Positions 35,581 through 49,029 of a DNA stretch of 64,000 bases are shown here, one piece after another. Position numbers and translations under genes: made by a program. Origin of the DNA: Ceriagrion tenellum (Eukaryota; Arthropoda; Insecta; Odonata; Coenagrionidae); NCBI GenBank assembly GCA_963169105.1, contig OY720639.1:121417117-121481116 (forward strand), in the 5' to 3' direction. Under the pieces are notes generated by a model, which was given only the letters and a program-made list of their open reading frames with translations, was not told the origin of the DNA and searched no databases. Each line of letters opens with the position of its first letter. Position 1 is the stretch's first letter.

Positions 35581-36839
35581 ATCCGAGGAGAATAATAAAA
35601 TTCGGGAATGTCTTGAAGTCAGGATGGGAATTGAGGTTCTGGGTCTCTTATTCATTCAATCATTGATATTTTAGAGACTTCTACTCAATACATTATAATA
35701 GCTGTATGTTATGTATTTTTCTCATCACGATCATGTTTAGTGTGTACAAAGTAGCGATCGTGATATAAACGCTGACGGTAGCAAACCTATTTACTAATTT
35801 CTAATGCTGACTTAATTGCTTCCCCCTCATCGAGAAATCTAGTGTGGCGTTTTTCTCAATATAAAATCCTCATCAATGGGATACACAGAATAACATATAC
35901 ATACTACCATTCCTTGAAAAGAACCCAGTTTCGACACAATTCAAGAAGGGATGATAATAAGTTAATAATGATAAATAATAGAATAATCTATCTGAAAAGG
36001 GATTTTTCGATTGGCTAGAGAAGAATTTTGAGGGCTGGATACCTCTATCTACTTTGACCATAATTGGTTCTGAGGAAAGTTGATTCCCATTGTATCAAGC
36101 GTGATAATCTGTTGACGTCTCGCTTCCCTGGATTAAATTCAGGTGTTTGATAAAATGAAATGAAAACCCGCGAAAACACACTACGTAAATACATGTTTTA
36201 AGATAATTGATTATTTAATCGAGGGAAATAGCAGGCATCCTTGGATAAAAGTTATTGGAAAAACTGTTACAAATTCGTGGAAAGGAAAGCGTTGGTGATT
36301 TCCAACCATTCGCTGCAATTTTTTCTTGCTCAGTAATTGATCAGTGTTTTATATCCCATCCACAACATCTCCAGGTGGCTCTTTTTTAGTGGACGTGACC
36401 AGCTCCCGACGAAAGACCGACGCGACGGTTCATTAGCGACCTCGATGCGATCGGTTATGTAGATAGAGATAGGAGAACAATATTTGAGAAACGCGGATTA
36501 GGTGAAATAATACTCGCATCAGCATCAGGCTGCTTCAAATTAAAGACACCGGTGAGAATTTGTGTCATCAACCTGTCATATGAAGTGAAGCATGGAACAC
36601 CTTATGCAGTAATTGGAAATTAAGCATGGAATTTTGCCTTTTGATATTTTTTCGCACTTCTACTGAAAATGATCCACTTTTACGTCATTCCGACGTCAGG
36701 ATCGGATCGTTTTGTGACCATCTACTTCATTTATCGAGTTAAAAAGGAAAATGGATTCCTCAGTCAGAGTTTGAGCATTTTACCTAAAGAGTATAATTCA
36801 ACGAATATATCAAGGTGGCATTAGTTATTCAAATTTATT

Positions 36840-36922
36840 CCTGGATTATCCGGTCCAACGTTTTAATTATTTAAATCAACGAATTCGATCGCTTGTCAGC
36901 GTTAAACATGGCTTCGGTGAGT
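36840..36922 (+). other. ATG plus splice donor: candidate first coding exon
   Basis: AAACATGGCTTCG is followed immediately by GTGAGT (36917-36922). That gives an initiator context with A at -3 and G at +4, three codons (Met-Ala-Ser) and a consensus 5' splice site in phase 0. Very short first coding exons of this kind are common in arthropod genes with long first introns. No other exon, initiator or acceptor could be tied to it, so it may be chance. Confidence 0.2.
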
Positions 36923-37064
36923 AATTATTCAAAATAAAAAGACAAATTGCAGCAGCAGAGAATAATTGAGACCATTGGATGGAATTATTTATGAAAATTT
37001 GGCGATGATCGCAACCACTCAGTCATAAACGACTGCACAAATTCCACTACAATAAAAAAATAAG

Positions 37065-37130
37065 TGCAGTGGCTAGGAAATGGGCTTCCGACGCTAAAAG
37101 CCTGGGTTTGAATTCCAGCAATGGCCAAGA
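37065..37130 (+). mobile_element. tRNA-like head of a decayed SINE
   Basis: TGGCTAGGAAATGGG (37070-37084) resembles an A box and GGTTTGAATTCC (37105-37116) a B box at tRNA-like spacing, with GGGCTTCC..AAAAGCC as a possible anticodon arm. Mismatches and no folding acceptor stem argue against an active tRNA gene. Confidence 0.4.
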
Positions 37131-37199
37131 TAATTCATTTGTATGGACAGTTCCAAATTTTAATGGCCATATTAAATAATGTTTTGTGAAACAGGAGTG

Positions 37200-40100
37200 G
37201 ATGTAAAGAACTTGATTCTTCTTTTCTGTGAGAAACGGGTAATTTTTAATAACACTTTCAAATTTTTTGACTAATTTTCTTCGTAGCTTCTTTCAAACTT
37301 TAACATATGCCCCGAGAGAAGGCCATATTTTAAAGTCATCTTAATAATTGAATTTATCTAAGATCTGAGAGAATTAACTATGTCAACTTACATAAAAAAG
37401 TTTATGGCTTTAAAAAAGTGCATCATGTTATCAATGAAGCAAGTCTTATGGTACATTGTAGAGGATTTTATTTCTAGTCTGGGTCTCACTTTACGAATAA
37501 AGGTATTTTAATAGGGACCACAAGTTTCCTTCTATGTGGTTATTATGGTCATACATGGTAATTGAGCTTAATTTGAAATTAAAATAGAAATAAAAATTAA
37601 GTAATTTTGCCTCCATAAGAGTAATTATATATTTATAAAAGTTATGCACACTTTTGAGAACACGTCTGCAGATATTAGATGAATTGGACTTAACCAGAGA
37701 AACTTTGGATATTGAACTGCTTTTACTGGTAATACCTACAGAATGAGTAAATATTGCAATATCATCAGTGTTCTCAAATTAGAAGCCTTAAAGGTTATCA
37801 ATTCCACTTCATCTACCACTTCTATTCATCATCTACTAATATAAATGCTTGACACTTTACACTCAATGAAGATGCCTTGCAACAAAGTCATGATCATGAA
37901 AAATTACTAAATAAACTAATAACGATTCTAAGGTCTGTCTCTAGTATACAATTTATATCTCTTTTTTAGGGAAACCCTATATAGCGACATTTCGATAGAG
38001 TGTAATGAAAGCTGTAGATCCAGCATCTTAACACTTAGATCGTAATAAATTTGGAGTCGTGAAACTTTCTGTGCATTAGAATTGCATGTTCATTCCAAAC
38101 TTTCTCATTGCTTATGTAAAGTTGAAGTAAAATATTGACAATTGCCATTTGTTCTATAAATATGTGCTATTTGTGAGTAGCAAGTATGAATTTGTAAGTT
38201 TTTTTTAATACTCAACACAAACCCTCCGTCTCATCTCAACCATCTGCATGGCCATTCATTGGCAAATCTACTTATTTACATACACACTTTGCTTTAGCTA
38301 TAACCATAATTTGTACTGTTATGTAGTCCGCTACACTATGTCAAAGCCAGTCATCTACTTATATTACAGCGGATTTCATTTACATAATCACTAGAATTTA
38401 TGTGTTCTCATCAGTTCCTTTTCACAGTCATTTGCTGTCCATTTTCATCTGCTTTCACTTCCCCAGAGCCATATGCCAAAGTTTTTTCTCCTCCTGCCTT
38501 TGTATCAGTATGATAGTGTGCTTTGTATATTATGTTTTACAAATATTTTATTCATGGTTTGGCTCAGTTTCCTTCCAATTCCTCTCTACCTAAAGCAAGT
38601 ATAAGCCAAAGTCAGTGTTAACTAATTTGCTTTCAAATACTTCATTGCTATGTGATCCTTCTGCTCTATTATTAGCTTCTTTTTCATTTAGCCATTTTTT
38701 CTAATTCTGAAAAATCTCCGACAATCCAGTCCTGAAAAATTCCATCGCCAACGTCTTTTCATGATATATCTTCAGCCCACACCTTTCTTAAAGAGTCTTA
38801 AAAAACAGGAACATTTACTGAATTTTTAGGAAGACAGGCTAGTCGTATATGCTATAATTTAACAAGTGAGACATCTACTACCCATATACAATGATATTTC
38901 CCTAGCTCTTTTATATGATAAAGAGGGACGACTCTTTATTTGGAGTTAAATAATGAAACAAGCAATAGCTCTATTGGAAGGCCCTACATTTTCCCGGCAT
39001 ATATCTGGTGAATAAAAATCTCACGCCTTTTTCAACGGGTCAGCAACTCCATGACCCCTGTTGTTTCGAAGAACGACTTGTTTTTCATCCTCAGAGGTTC
39101 TGAATGCCGTCCACTTAATTTGGCTGGTATTAATATTTATTTAGTATTAAATTGAGAACCCCTGGAGATGAAGAATTAGTCATTTTTTCAAAACATCAAT
39201 ATATGTATATGGAGGTGCTAACCAGGTAAAATACTCAACAGACCTTTAATAATTAGCTCTACTGTTATATGCTAATATATCCGGTTATAGTGAAAAATCA
39301 CTTGAATTAATTTTTCAATAAAAACTTTATAATTTAAGTTTTACTTTTCTAATCCATATTTGAATATCAGAACGCTGTTGGACTCTATTGTCAGTCTCCG
39401 AACGCAGTCTCTTCTGAATGACAGCATGCTTAAGTTTTTCTTGTAGTAGTCTGTTGCTCTTAGAGTCTTTTTATTCTTAAACTGAATGATTGCAGACAAA
39501 CATATTATGAAGCAAACTGAATTACAAAACATATTGTTTCCCATTAAATCAAAAATATTACTGATGGTGAATCATAGAATACTTACAACTTTTTAATACT
39601 TCAATAAGATTTTCCTCCATACCCGTATCTCGTTGGCAGTTTAACTCTGTCAAAAATGTCTTTTATTTTAGGTGATAATTATTCAAATGAATTATTTACT
39701 TTATATAAAAAGAGAGCTGCCTCCAGTTACAATTTCATTTCTTCAAAGAAGTACTGTATCCCATTATTGGTGTAAAACCATTTCTTTCAGTCTTTAGTTT
39801 TTATTGCAGTTAATGGGCTTATCAATATATCTGATGATGTACGATGATGAGTCATCATTGCTGAGACAGTCATAGTAAACACTAGGCATGGTACATAAAA
39901 TAACTTTATAAATCATTCAGCGTGAATATTGCCTGATAATAGCATCAGTTTGCACCATATTTACTGGTGTATATAGTAATGCTGTCCATTATGTACACAG
40001 AATGTTCCTTCCTTAATGTATATGTCATTCGAGGATGAGAACATATCTGAAGAATTGTTGCGGTAGAATTGAATTATAACCTTGACCTTGCACTCTTCTA

Positions 40101-40440
40101 AGTCAATGGATCACGTATTAGTATTTTTTCGGTTAGGAATTACCTATGAAAACATTCGATAGCTCTTTGTACTTTCCTTATCTTCCATGTCACAGCTTCA
40201 GTTATTACATTTAATAAAACGCCTTGCACATTCAAAATAAATTCTATGAACAGCATTTGCTACTCACTGCTAAATTTGATCACCTCCTCTCGTTCATTTA
40301 GCGCGATTCCTCCTTTTGGAACACATAAACAACTTGAAAATGCCTTTGTTGCGATATTTTTACTATCGTTATTCACTTATTCCATTTTTCGCGGTATAAT
40401 GACTTTTGTTAGTACTCTCCAGTCGTTAGAGCTCGCGTCG
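37200..40440. other. Long stretch without recognised features
   Basis: About 3.2 kb of AT-rich DNA, pyrimidine-biased around 38200-38600. No repeat, exon or RNA gene is recognised. Confidence 0.4.
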
Positions 40441-40449
40441 ACTAACCAG

Positions 40450-40548
40450 AGGTTGAACTTGTTTCATAAAACCTAACCTCTCGTTAACGTGATAATTAAC
40501 TTAACCTTAACGTTACCTAACGGGAAGTTTTATCAAACATTGTAAAAC
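40450..40548. repeat. Small foldback element, about 100 bp
   Basis: The left arm (about 40452-40490, TTGTTTCATAAAAC...TCGTTAACG) and right arm (about 40510-40545, CGTTACCTAACGGGAAGTTTTATCAAACA) are inverted copies around an AATTAACTTAACC centre. The right flank TGTAAAACCGGCCCTTAG resembles the start of known insect MITE ends (GGGCCGGTTTTAC). Non-coding. Confidence 0.55.
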
Positions 40549-40554
40549 CGGCCC

Positions 40555-41712
40555 TTAGTGTGAAAATTGAAGTACTAGTGTAAAATTTAGAGTTTCAATG
40601 TTTAATTGTTCAAGAGAAATGATGGCAGAAAAAATAACGTACTGTAAACTTCAATGACGACCATGGAAATTGGAGTTTAAAGTTGTGACTTACAAAGATC
40701 TACCTATAAATCGGTACAATACCCACAAATTATCATGTTAAAACACATCAAGGGAGGCTTGTTGCTCTGTTTGAGACATTCGACTAGTTTTGTTGTGCAA
40801 AAATTAAAATCAGGAGGATTCGTCAGATGTTAGTTTAGGGGTGTTAAAAACGTACAAAAAAATGGAAGGGATTGACTATCACGTATAACGGCACTATAAA
40901 ATACATCTAAGAAGTTTATCATATACTTGAAAGCGTAAAACTGCAAAAGTAAAAATAGGATGCTTTTGTATACAATCTATATCAAAATGAATCGTAAATA
41001 AGAGCTATGAGAGTTATCAAGAGGCAGGCAAGATTGGGATTTCATTGATAATATCCCGAAAAAATTCTCGGAATATTCATTCACTCCATACTTAGGAGCA
41101 TTTACTTCAAATTGCTCGATCCCTGTTTTATCACTGAGTTGCTTTTAACTGAAAAAACTAGATCTGTTGCCTGTCCATTTGTTATTTACGAGAAAAAGAC
41201 TGCGGTGGAAGCTTTCAAAAATGACCTTATGGCTCCAGAGAGCCGAAGCGTTTTATTACATCGTTCACAACTGTAGCCTATTGCCCATTACGGCACATTT
41301 AGTACAACAGTACTTGCGATGAGTGACAGTGGCTGCGCAAACTTCTGTCCCACCTTGAAGAGCGCTATCCAAAGTGTTTTCCGCACGTCATTTTCTGTTT
41401 TGTTGAATTGGTACGGTAAGTAATTCCATCGCCAATACACTGGGATTTCAAAGTCACCTGAAAAAAATACTTCTTTATGACAATAAAAGCACGGGTGAAA
41501 GTTACACGAGTGATAATTTCATGAACAGACGAAACAAATTGCTTTAATTTACTATAAACGACTATAGTTGGAAACGTATAGACTTTTATGGGCGAATTAT
41601 GTTTTCAAATGAATCATTTGCTGCGAAAAAACGAAAGTCGCGAGTTTTACCATTTTCTCCACCATTAACGAAATATACTACAGATTACGAATTTAATAAA
41701 AATCTGCCATCT
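40555..41712. other. AT-rich stretch, nothing recognised
   Basis: No recognised feature. Confidence 0.4.
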
Positions 41713-41794
41713 ATTAGCGGAATGCCTTAGCAGTAATGAATTGCTGAAGACAGATACAGTTATTTTAGATGTAGTTGAGGGCGGTAAAATATTT
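41713..41794 (+). repeat. 82-bp direct repeat, first copy
   Basis: From CCTTAGCAGTAATGAATTGC through GAGGGCGGTAAAATATTT this block matches 42855-42937 with one substitution in about 70 bases; the first ten bases match less well. The 1.06 kb between copies includes a 125-codon open frame (41741-42118) whose first codons lie in the repeat and whose product has no known domain. Confidence 0.9.
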
Positions 41795-42854
41795 ATCACA
41801 AAAGTAGGAAATGTGACTCATAAAATTTATTTCATTACTCATACTGGAATTTATTATATCTGGATAGCGTCCTTCGGGATGCAAGCAACCCAATGTTTTT
41901 TTCCTGCGGTGGATAAGGCCTTTCCTTCTCTAAAGCCGCATCGAAATGGTGGCTTTTACCTCAAATTTGCGCCCTCGCTAATTCCTATTCCCCGAGTTCG
42001 CAGAACTCGGCGGATTTTTCAACGACGACAGCTGAGCCATCATTTTTATTTCCTCGCTCCAGTTATTCCCTCTCTTTCCCCCCATCCCCTTCTATGCTCC
42101 CACCCACCTAGAGCCTAGCCTTATCCACCAGTAACTTCATAAAACCTCTCTTTTACTTATCTGCACGACTTGGACATCCCTTGGGGCCGTTTTGCAGGAG
42201 AAATTCCAATGCGCATTCTGACATAGCTGGACGTAAAGAATTCAAGGTTCAAATGATGCACTTATTCCGTGAAATAAACAACATTACACGAGGTCTTTGG
42301 TGGACAATTCTTTAAGTGAATCTTTCTCTTTGATTATTGTGCAAAAGGAATCATAGACGAGCGTTTTGTGGATAGTTATTGGTATCTTTCAAAATACGCA
42401 TTTATTAAACCACAGAGTAAATATCACTCACCACATAGAAACCACATGGTTACATTTACAGAAATCATGTTTAAAACCTTTAATTATATCCCAGACAAAC
42501 GCAACCATCTTGAAAACGAATCTCGAAGTTTTCGTTTGGTTTTTTTGCGCACATGTACTCATGTACTCAAAAGTATATACTGTTTTTTTTTTAAATAGGT
42601 GGCGCATTAATTGGGGAATTAATGGGAGAGGAATAACTCAGTGCTCCTGCAGCTTTGAAACCGGTCACACTACATAAATCAGAGCAGAATTTCCAAGCCG
42701 TATATTCACCTTTTACAAGATGAAACAATTCAGCTAAAATGATCTCGAGACAGTGTCTCAAATGAGGAAGATGTAAGATGTAAAAGAAAGCAACTCTAAA
42801 GTATTTCATCATATCGCAATGCAATAACTCACACACCTGCCTCGATGGTGGTTA

Positions 42855-42937
42855 ATTAGCAGTAATGCCTTAGCAGTAATGAATTGCTGAAGACAGACAC
42901 AGTTATTTTAGATGTAGTTGAGGGCGGTAAAATATTT
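42855..42937 (+). repeat. 82-bp direct repeat, second copy
   Basis: Same orientation as 41713-41794. The high identity, in a window where other repeats are heavily diverged, implies a recent event: local duplication, or terminal direct repeats of a small element of about 1.2 kb. Confidence 0.9.
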
Positions 42938-43109
42938 CTCTCTGTCAACTAACTCGATCCTTATGCTTGAAATGATACCCGCCTACGATATTTCCTCAGG
43001 GAAAATCGCTTCATTGTATTTAAGATTACCTTTGCCGCAACCTAGTTAATACCATAACGTTCAGTATACTTAATCTTAAAAATATGACTGCAAAAACTGA
43101 CGGGAAATA

Positions 43110-43230
43110 ACGAAAGCTGTTGATGTTGATGGAGAGGAAAAAAGGGCAGAGCAAAAGGAGGAACAGAGGAGGATAAAAGGAGGGAGTTTCCATTATACCT
43201 CTAAGAGGAGGAAACATATTTAGCGGTCTC
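43110..43230 (+). other. Purine-rich tract
   Basis: G/A-dominated plus strand (GGAGAGG, AAAAGGGC, GGAGG). No gene. The stretch 43260-43470 downstream is of balanced composition with a 66-codon minus frame that I cannot identify. Confidence 0.4.
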
Positions 43231-43639
43231 TCTCCTTCTTCTCCTTTTCATTTACAGGCGTCCCATTTAGTCGAAAAGGCTAATATAGGAAATGGAGCGT
43301 GGGAGGGTTTTACTTTGATTGGATATAAAAGAAGAGTCATAGCCTCCTCGCGGAAGGCTGGGGAACGTCCTCCTCCATTGATGTTGCCAGCTCACGTCAT
43401 CCCTTGGGCTACCCTTAAACCTTACTCCTGCCCAATAATGTAGCCACCTCTTATCCAAATTGTTCATTGTAACATCACCTTGCCCATTTTTACTCCGTCT
43501 GGCTTTCTTTGTGAGTGATTTGTCTAACCTTTATAAATATTATATTTATAATCAGTTCATTACTCGACAGTGCGGAGATTGATTGCAAGCCCAAAATTCT
43601 TTTATACCTCATGACACAATCCAATGGACACAAAGAATC

Positions 43640-44185
43640 GATTGTCATCTTTTGTATCTAGGATACATCAAAGTGATATAAGGAATATGAAAGAGAGTAA
43701 TATAAGTCTGCAGTAAAACTAATTGATTTTGAAATGATAAAGTTTTGGTAATTATTATTTAATCAGAGATACGAAGTGAAAGACTTTTTACATACTTGCT
43801 TTCTTTACCAAGACGATTCTGACGGTCATTATGTCCCGGAGATAAGACATTTATGACTAGTAATCAGGTTTTTCATGGATCAAATCGTGAGAACTTGAAG
43901 TGTATAATTAAAAACTGGCAGCAGAAAGCTTTTGCAGGAGTGGGGTTCGAGTTAAGGAGAACGACACTTTTGTTAGCTATTTAAGTCTTTTTTCAAAGTA
44001 CCCGAATTTGGTCAGAAGTTATGACACTTTAACGTATTATGGCTCTGCTCAAAGTCATATTAGATGCTGACGTACTCGTAAAATAACAACTATCTTCTAT
44101 ATCTTCTAAAACTTTGTTTTACTTACATTACTCATTCATATTCCTTATATCATTTTGATGTATCCCAGATGAAAAAAGGCTACTC
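43640..44185. repeat. Foldback element, arms about 65 bp, 545 bp overall
   Basis: Left arm 43640-43706 and right arm 44117-44183 are inverted copies; the block GGATACATCAAARTGATATA followed by AGGAATATGA differs at a single position. The internal 410 bp has no coding potential. Probably a non-autonomous DNA transposon; the ends and target-site duplication are not certain. Confidence 0.7.
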
Positions 44186-44189
44186 TATT

Positions 44190-47100
44190 CTTATGGAGCA
44201 GGTATAGTAAAACATTATCTTGTGCTGTTAGACCCTACCTTAGACTTTACAAATAAAGGACTTTGCAGAAACAGTATCAGCTAGAATCATTAATTTGCTT
44301 CGCATGCAATAACCACATTTAGAATTGAATTCAAGTTATATTACCTAAATATGAAGACATTTCCTCGGAATTTATTACAATAAGTCAATTATATGAAGGT
44401 GGCAACCAGCCTTCTAAAAAATTAATGCATAGCAAGATATACTCCATGGGCTTACAATAATATCGCGGCTGGATATAACAACCTTCTCGCCAGGGTGATG
44501 CCATAGCTTAGATAAACGAAATAATTTTACTGTGGATGTTCAGATGATGAGAAAGATAAAAAATATGCAAATGGTATTTTTTTATCCCCTAACAAGAGAA
44601 TGCTCTTAGTTAAAAATGGGATGTCCACTTGACGTAGGAGGCGTAAATTGAAGCTTCATTATGATTTTAAGCGTTGAAAGGGCGGGGAACGAAGTGAAAC
44701 AAGGAGACTGAATGGGATAGGGCGAAGATGAGATCAAAATAGAACACATTTGAGGAAGTAGAAGATCTCGAGCTTGATAACGTGACACCCTTTACCTCGC
44801 TTTTGTACCTCGGAGGTGCTGGAACCGGTTTTGAAAGCATTTACAGCACCAATCACCACTAAAGTACCAAACCAAAGTTACATTTTCACCAAATTTTTTT
44901 ATGGTAAAATTATTACCGATGTATCAGCGTTATCATCGAGCAGGGCAATGACATTGTAATGTAACTCTCAGAGTTTCAGTTTAATTGGTGATAAGTGGTA
45001 CGTGATGACGACATTGATACGTTTAGCCACTACTAACTAATTATACCGGAAGAAATCAGGTTTGAAATATGCATTGTGTTTTTACCTTAGTGATAGTGGA
45101 TCTCCACACAATGAAACCTATAATCATCGAATATAGAAGGAGTCAAGCCACGGTGGTTAATCATAGGGCTATCAACATTTCTTGTTGTGGGGAAATATAA
45201 ACTAAGTAGCCCTTAAGTTATATGTTATTGAACCGTGTAGTAAAATCATGGCTAAATGCCAAAGGTGCTATTTAGCTATCAAATATGCAAGCACAAAAGA
45301 TAGCAATAGATTCCCAGGAAGGTCTATATTAAAGTAATTTGTGAATTATTCATAGAGACTAAAATAAAAAGTATTATTGTTCGAGAATTAACTAAAACTG
45401 TTTCAAGTATGAATAAAACTCTATTTAAATTATGACAAGCGTTAAAGCTGTGGTCAATGATAGAAGTGTAAGGAGTGTCTCAAAATATTTCTGTGTGGAT
45501 ACAAAGGGAAAGAAACTTTTCACTCACAGTCTTCTATTGCACCAAAACTATTATTTAAAACTTTGTAGAAGCGTTCAAATCTATTTGAATAAGTTTGTTC
45601 TCTCTGAGTAAATTACTAAATACTCAGGAAAACGATATATAATTGAGAATCTATTGTACGTGTTCCATATGGCTTCGTTTACATATATTTAGCAGGAAAA
45701 ATCAGAGAACAGCCTTATGTCGTGGACAATGGCTTAGAGAGAGAGAAATCTCGATAATTTATTTTCTCCTATTAATGACATACATATGCTATAATGAAGT
45801 GTTGTTTATTTACAGGAAAAGATTAAAAATTCTGACCGCGTAAAATATTCATTAATATTAAGTCGAATATTTAGTCTAAGTTTTCCATTTGAACACTTGA
45901 TATTTACCGTTCGTTTCTTTTATAACCTAAATTTTATTCACTAGAGACTATATTAAAGATGTACCGATAATAGATCTTACAAAACAAAACTCGTAAAAAT
46001 GTGTATAAAGATAAAAAAATTCAGGAATTGGAGATCAGGAGGCGAGTAATAAGTAATGTACAAAGTTGATTTTCACCAAGGTGTATGCAAAATTACAGAT
46101 TATTAAGGAGACAACCGGACTAGTATAAACAGCGGTATCCAGACAATTTGCTCTCGAGAATGAAACTAGCTAAATGTGATATGTGCGATTAGAGCGATGA
46201 AACTTAGTTATAACAACAACACAAAGGCGAAATGTGGGCTGCGTGCGCAATATGATCATGTTGAGGAAACGCTGGGTGAATTCGGAAAAACAAATTCGAT
46301 GACTGCTGTTATTTTGTATCATGTCCATTTTATTCTGAATACACGCTGAGTGCTTTGGGTTGTGAGGCTAAATAATATCCCATAACTGCATGTAGCAAAA
46401 AAATACTGCCCAATTTGCTCAGGATCGTCCAGAGCAGGCATTATACGTTACGCGATAATTGCAAAACCCTATAGCGAGATGGAAGTCGCAGTAGGCACAT
46501 AACACTGGCCCCGAATGGGAAAACAAAAATTGTCTGAGTTAAATACTAACATACCGGCCATTATTGCGATCCCAGTTTTGCGAGTAGTTAAATGGGATGA
46601 ATAGAAATATACAAGAATTTGGCCAACGTAGATGTGCAACATACTCTTCATACTGTTTTAATTAATCATAATTAAAGTAACAAATATGAACGAGAAATTT
46701 TTAAAAATTTATAGTTTCTGTCAGCAACAGAAATCCAAATTTTCCCTATGGCCTTTTAAATTTTTAAAAATTTAGGATTTAGCAGTCATTTCTGGACTTT
46801 CAAGCCACCAAACCTAATGGAATTAGCATCCATTTCAATTTTATTCCACAATATAAAACATAATATGAGGAGATCAAATTTATTCTAATGATAATCAAAA
46901 AAAAGGCAGCCAAAATGTGTCGAGGTTTCCTGTAAGAATTGGATGTGAAGCTTGTAACAATGACTTGTATGATATAACCATACAAGGTCGGATTTCAGAG
47001 CAAAAAGTACTACACTTATCGCCAAACAAATATTTTGGTTCGATATGATCAACCATTTATGATGCAGGGGATATTATATGTTCTTGGAACCGCGGGCAGA

Positions 47101-48520
47101 CCTAATTTTTTCACATCATCATCAAGAACGTGACCTGGAGATTCTCATGTCGTAAATGAAAACCAGTTTTGTCAACATTTTTGCATCAACAGCACATTGT
47201 CGGTAGACATTGAGGATTCTTACCAAGTACCGAATCTTGGGTTAGATCACTAGAATAACTCCAACTGGATGAGTTTCAGGATGGCTCAAAGGATATTATA
47301 TTAACCCCGCACGATACATGAAGAACTGAAAGAAGCATAAAAAAAGAAAGAAATTCCGCCAGCCTAAAAACTGGTCTAAAAATTTCCTTTTTTCCACGCA
47401 CCATTAGTGATTTTTACAAGAGCAGCGTGGCATAAATAAAACACGTATAGTATAAAACATGCAATTTACCTATGTCGCTAGCCCTTTTTTCTATTTGCTC
47501 CCCTTTCATGGCTATTATCCTGACCTCCTCTCCACACGCCTTTGTGTCAGCTCACTGGGTTCAATGCCGATGCACGTTGGACGCATGTCATGGAGTTTGA
47601 AACCAAAATATGCTGCGAGATCGTTTTGCACCAGTGAAAAGAGTCACTTTGAACTTCAGCGTTGATAGAAGTGCTACCACTGTTGTGCGGCTCTTTCCGG
47701 CACTACGGAATTAGGTTGGTCACTATTGATGCACTTTTCCGTTAAAGGTCAGTAGAGCAAGATATTTCCCCATTCATAATGAAGACCAGATTCGAATTCA
47801 AAATTTTCATTTCAGGAGCTATAGGTAGCATGAAGAAAATATGGTGTTATTAGTGGTGAAATAATATGCTTATCTTTGACTGAAATCCTCAAAAATCAAA
47901 TAAAAATAACTATATTTCTTTAAATTGACTTATTTCTTCGTGCGGTTCATTTAAAACCCCTTCAACGGAATGTTTTTTTGTGATTCAAAATAAATTACTA
48001 CGTTGACTATACGATTTATTACTATATATAATTGAAAAAATATCTAAATTACACACTTTACATTTTTAAGAGATCTAGGTGCTAGAGATAACTCACTTTT
48101 TAAAGAATGTTTCTCTGGAGATCACAACTAACATTTCCAGGTAAATGGGTGGTATTTTTGGAAAATATCCAAAAAAAAGTGCTATAAGAGGCTAATTTTT
48201 TGGTATCTTTAGAAGGATGAGATATTATTTCATATAGTGACACCAAATTTATTCATTTCCCGGTGAAATAATGTAAACGCTCACACTTGATTAAATTGGC
48301 ACTTTAATCAAATCCACTCCTTACCTTTCTTTTCACCAATTTTTGACATTTTTTTAAAAGATTTCTTATTGAAATATTCTGTACCATACCCCAGCAATGT
48401 GGAACTCGGAGTTAGATAAATTTCTGAGTAATTGTTGTCTTACGTTACTATTTTTTCGACTGGGGCTAGTTAGCGATTGATACCATCTCCAGATCTCTCC
48501 TCTATAACTCCTTTCTCCTC
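44190..48520. other. Long stretch without recognised features
   Basis: About 4.3 kb, AT-rich. A GGAGGTGCTGGAACCGG..CAGCACC hairpin near 44812-44851 is the only local structure noticed. No family match in any open frame. Confidence 0.4.
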
Positions 48521-48527
48521 CACTTAA

Positions 48528-48562
48528 GCACCAGATGATGGCCTGTATGGCCAAACACTGGG
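48528..48562 (+). repeat. Ribozyme-like core motif (single copy)
   Basis: CAGATGATGGCCTGTATGGCCAAACAC: a CUGAUGA-like segment (one base changed), a perfect 4-bp GGCC/GGCC stem with a TGTAT loop, then AAAC with the preceding G lost. It is a decayed member of the class found intact near 62.7 and 63.7 kb. Confidence 0.4.
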
Positions 48563-49029
48563 ATTTGAAATGAAATTTTGAAGGAAATTTTACAAAATTC
48601 GTCTTTTTTTCTTTGTTCCCATTGTAAATAATTATTGGCATCAGCATATTGCCTCCTCTCATTTTTATGAATAACACACGATATCCTACATGGCATTACT
48701 TATTTAAATATTTCAAGTAAAAATGAACAATTTAACTTAGAAGCAAATAAAGTTCGGATGACTGCTAGTTAAAGCAAATATGATGTGCGAATGAGGCAAT
48801 CATTTCCTAAAAGTGGACTTAACTTGAAAGGAAAATGCTTCAAAAGTGATCTCTAAATGCATCAAAATCTTATTACGAAACGATTGTGAATAAAGGAGTA
48901 AAACCAAGAAAAGTTTTTATGCGATCTGGTTTCGAGGGGGACACATGAGAGGGATTTTTAAAAAGGATAAATTATAATCGCACCCCTTCGCACGTCATAC
49001 CCCTTGATAATAATGGAAAAGGTGTATCA

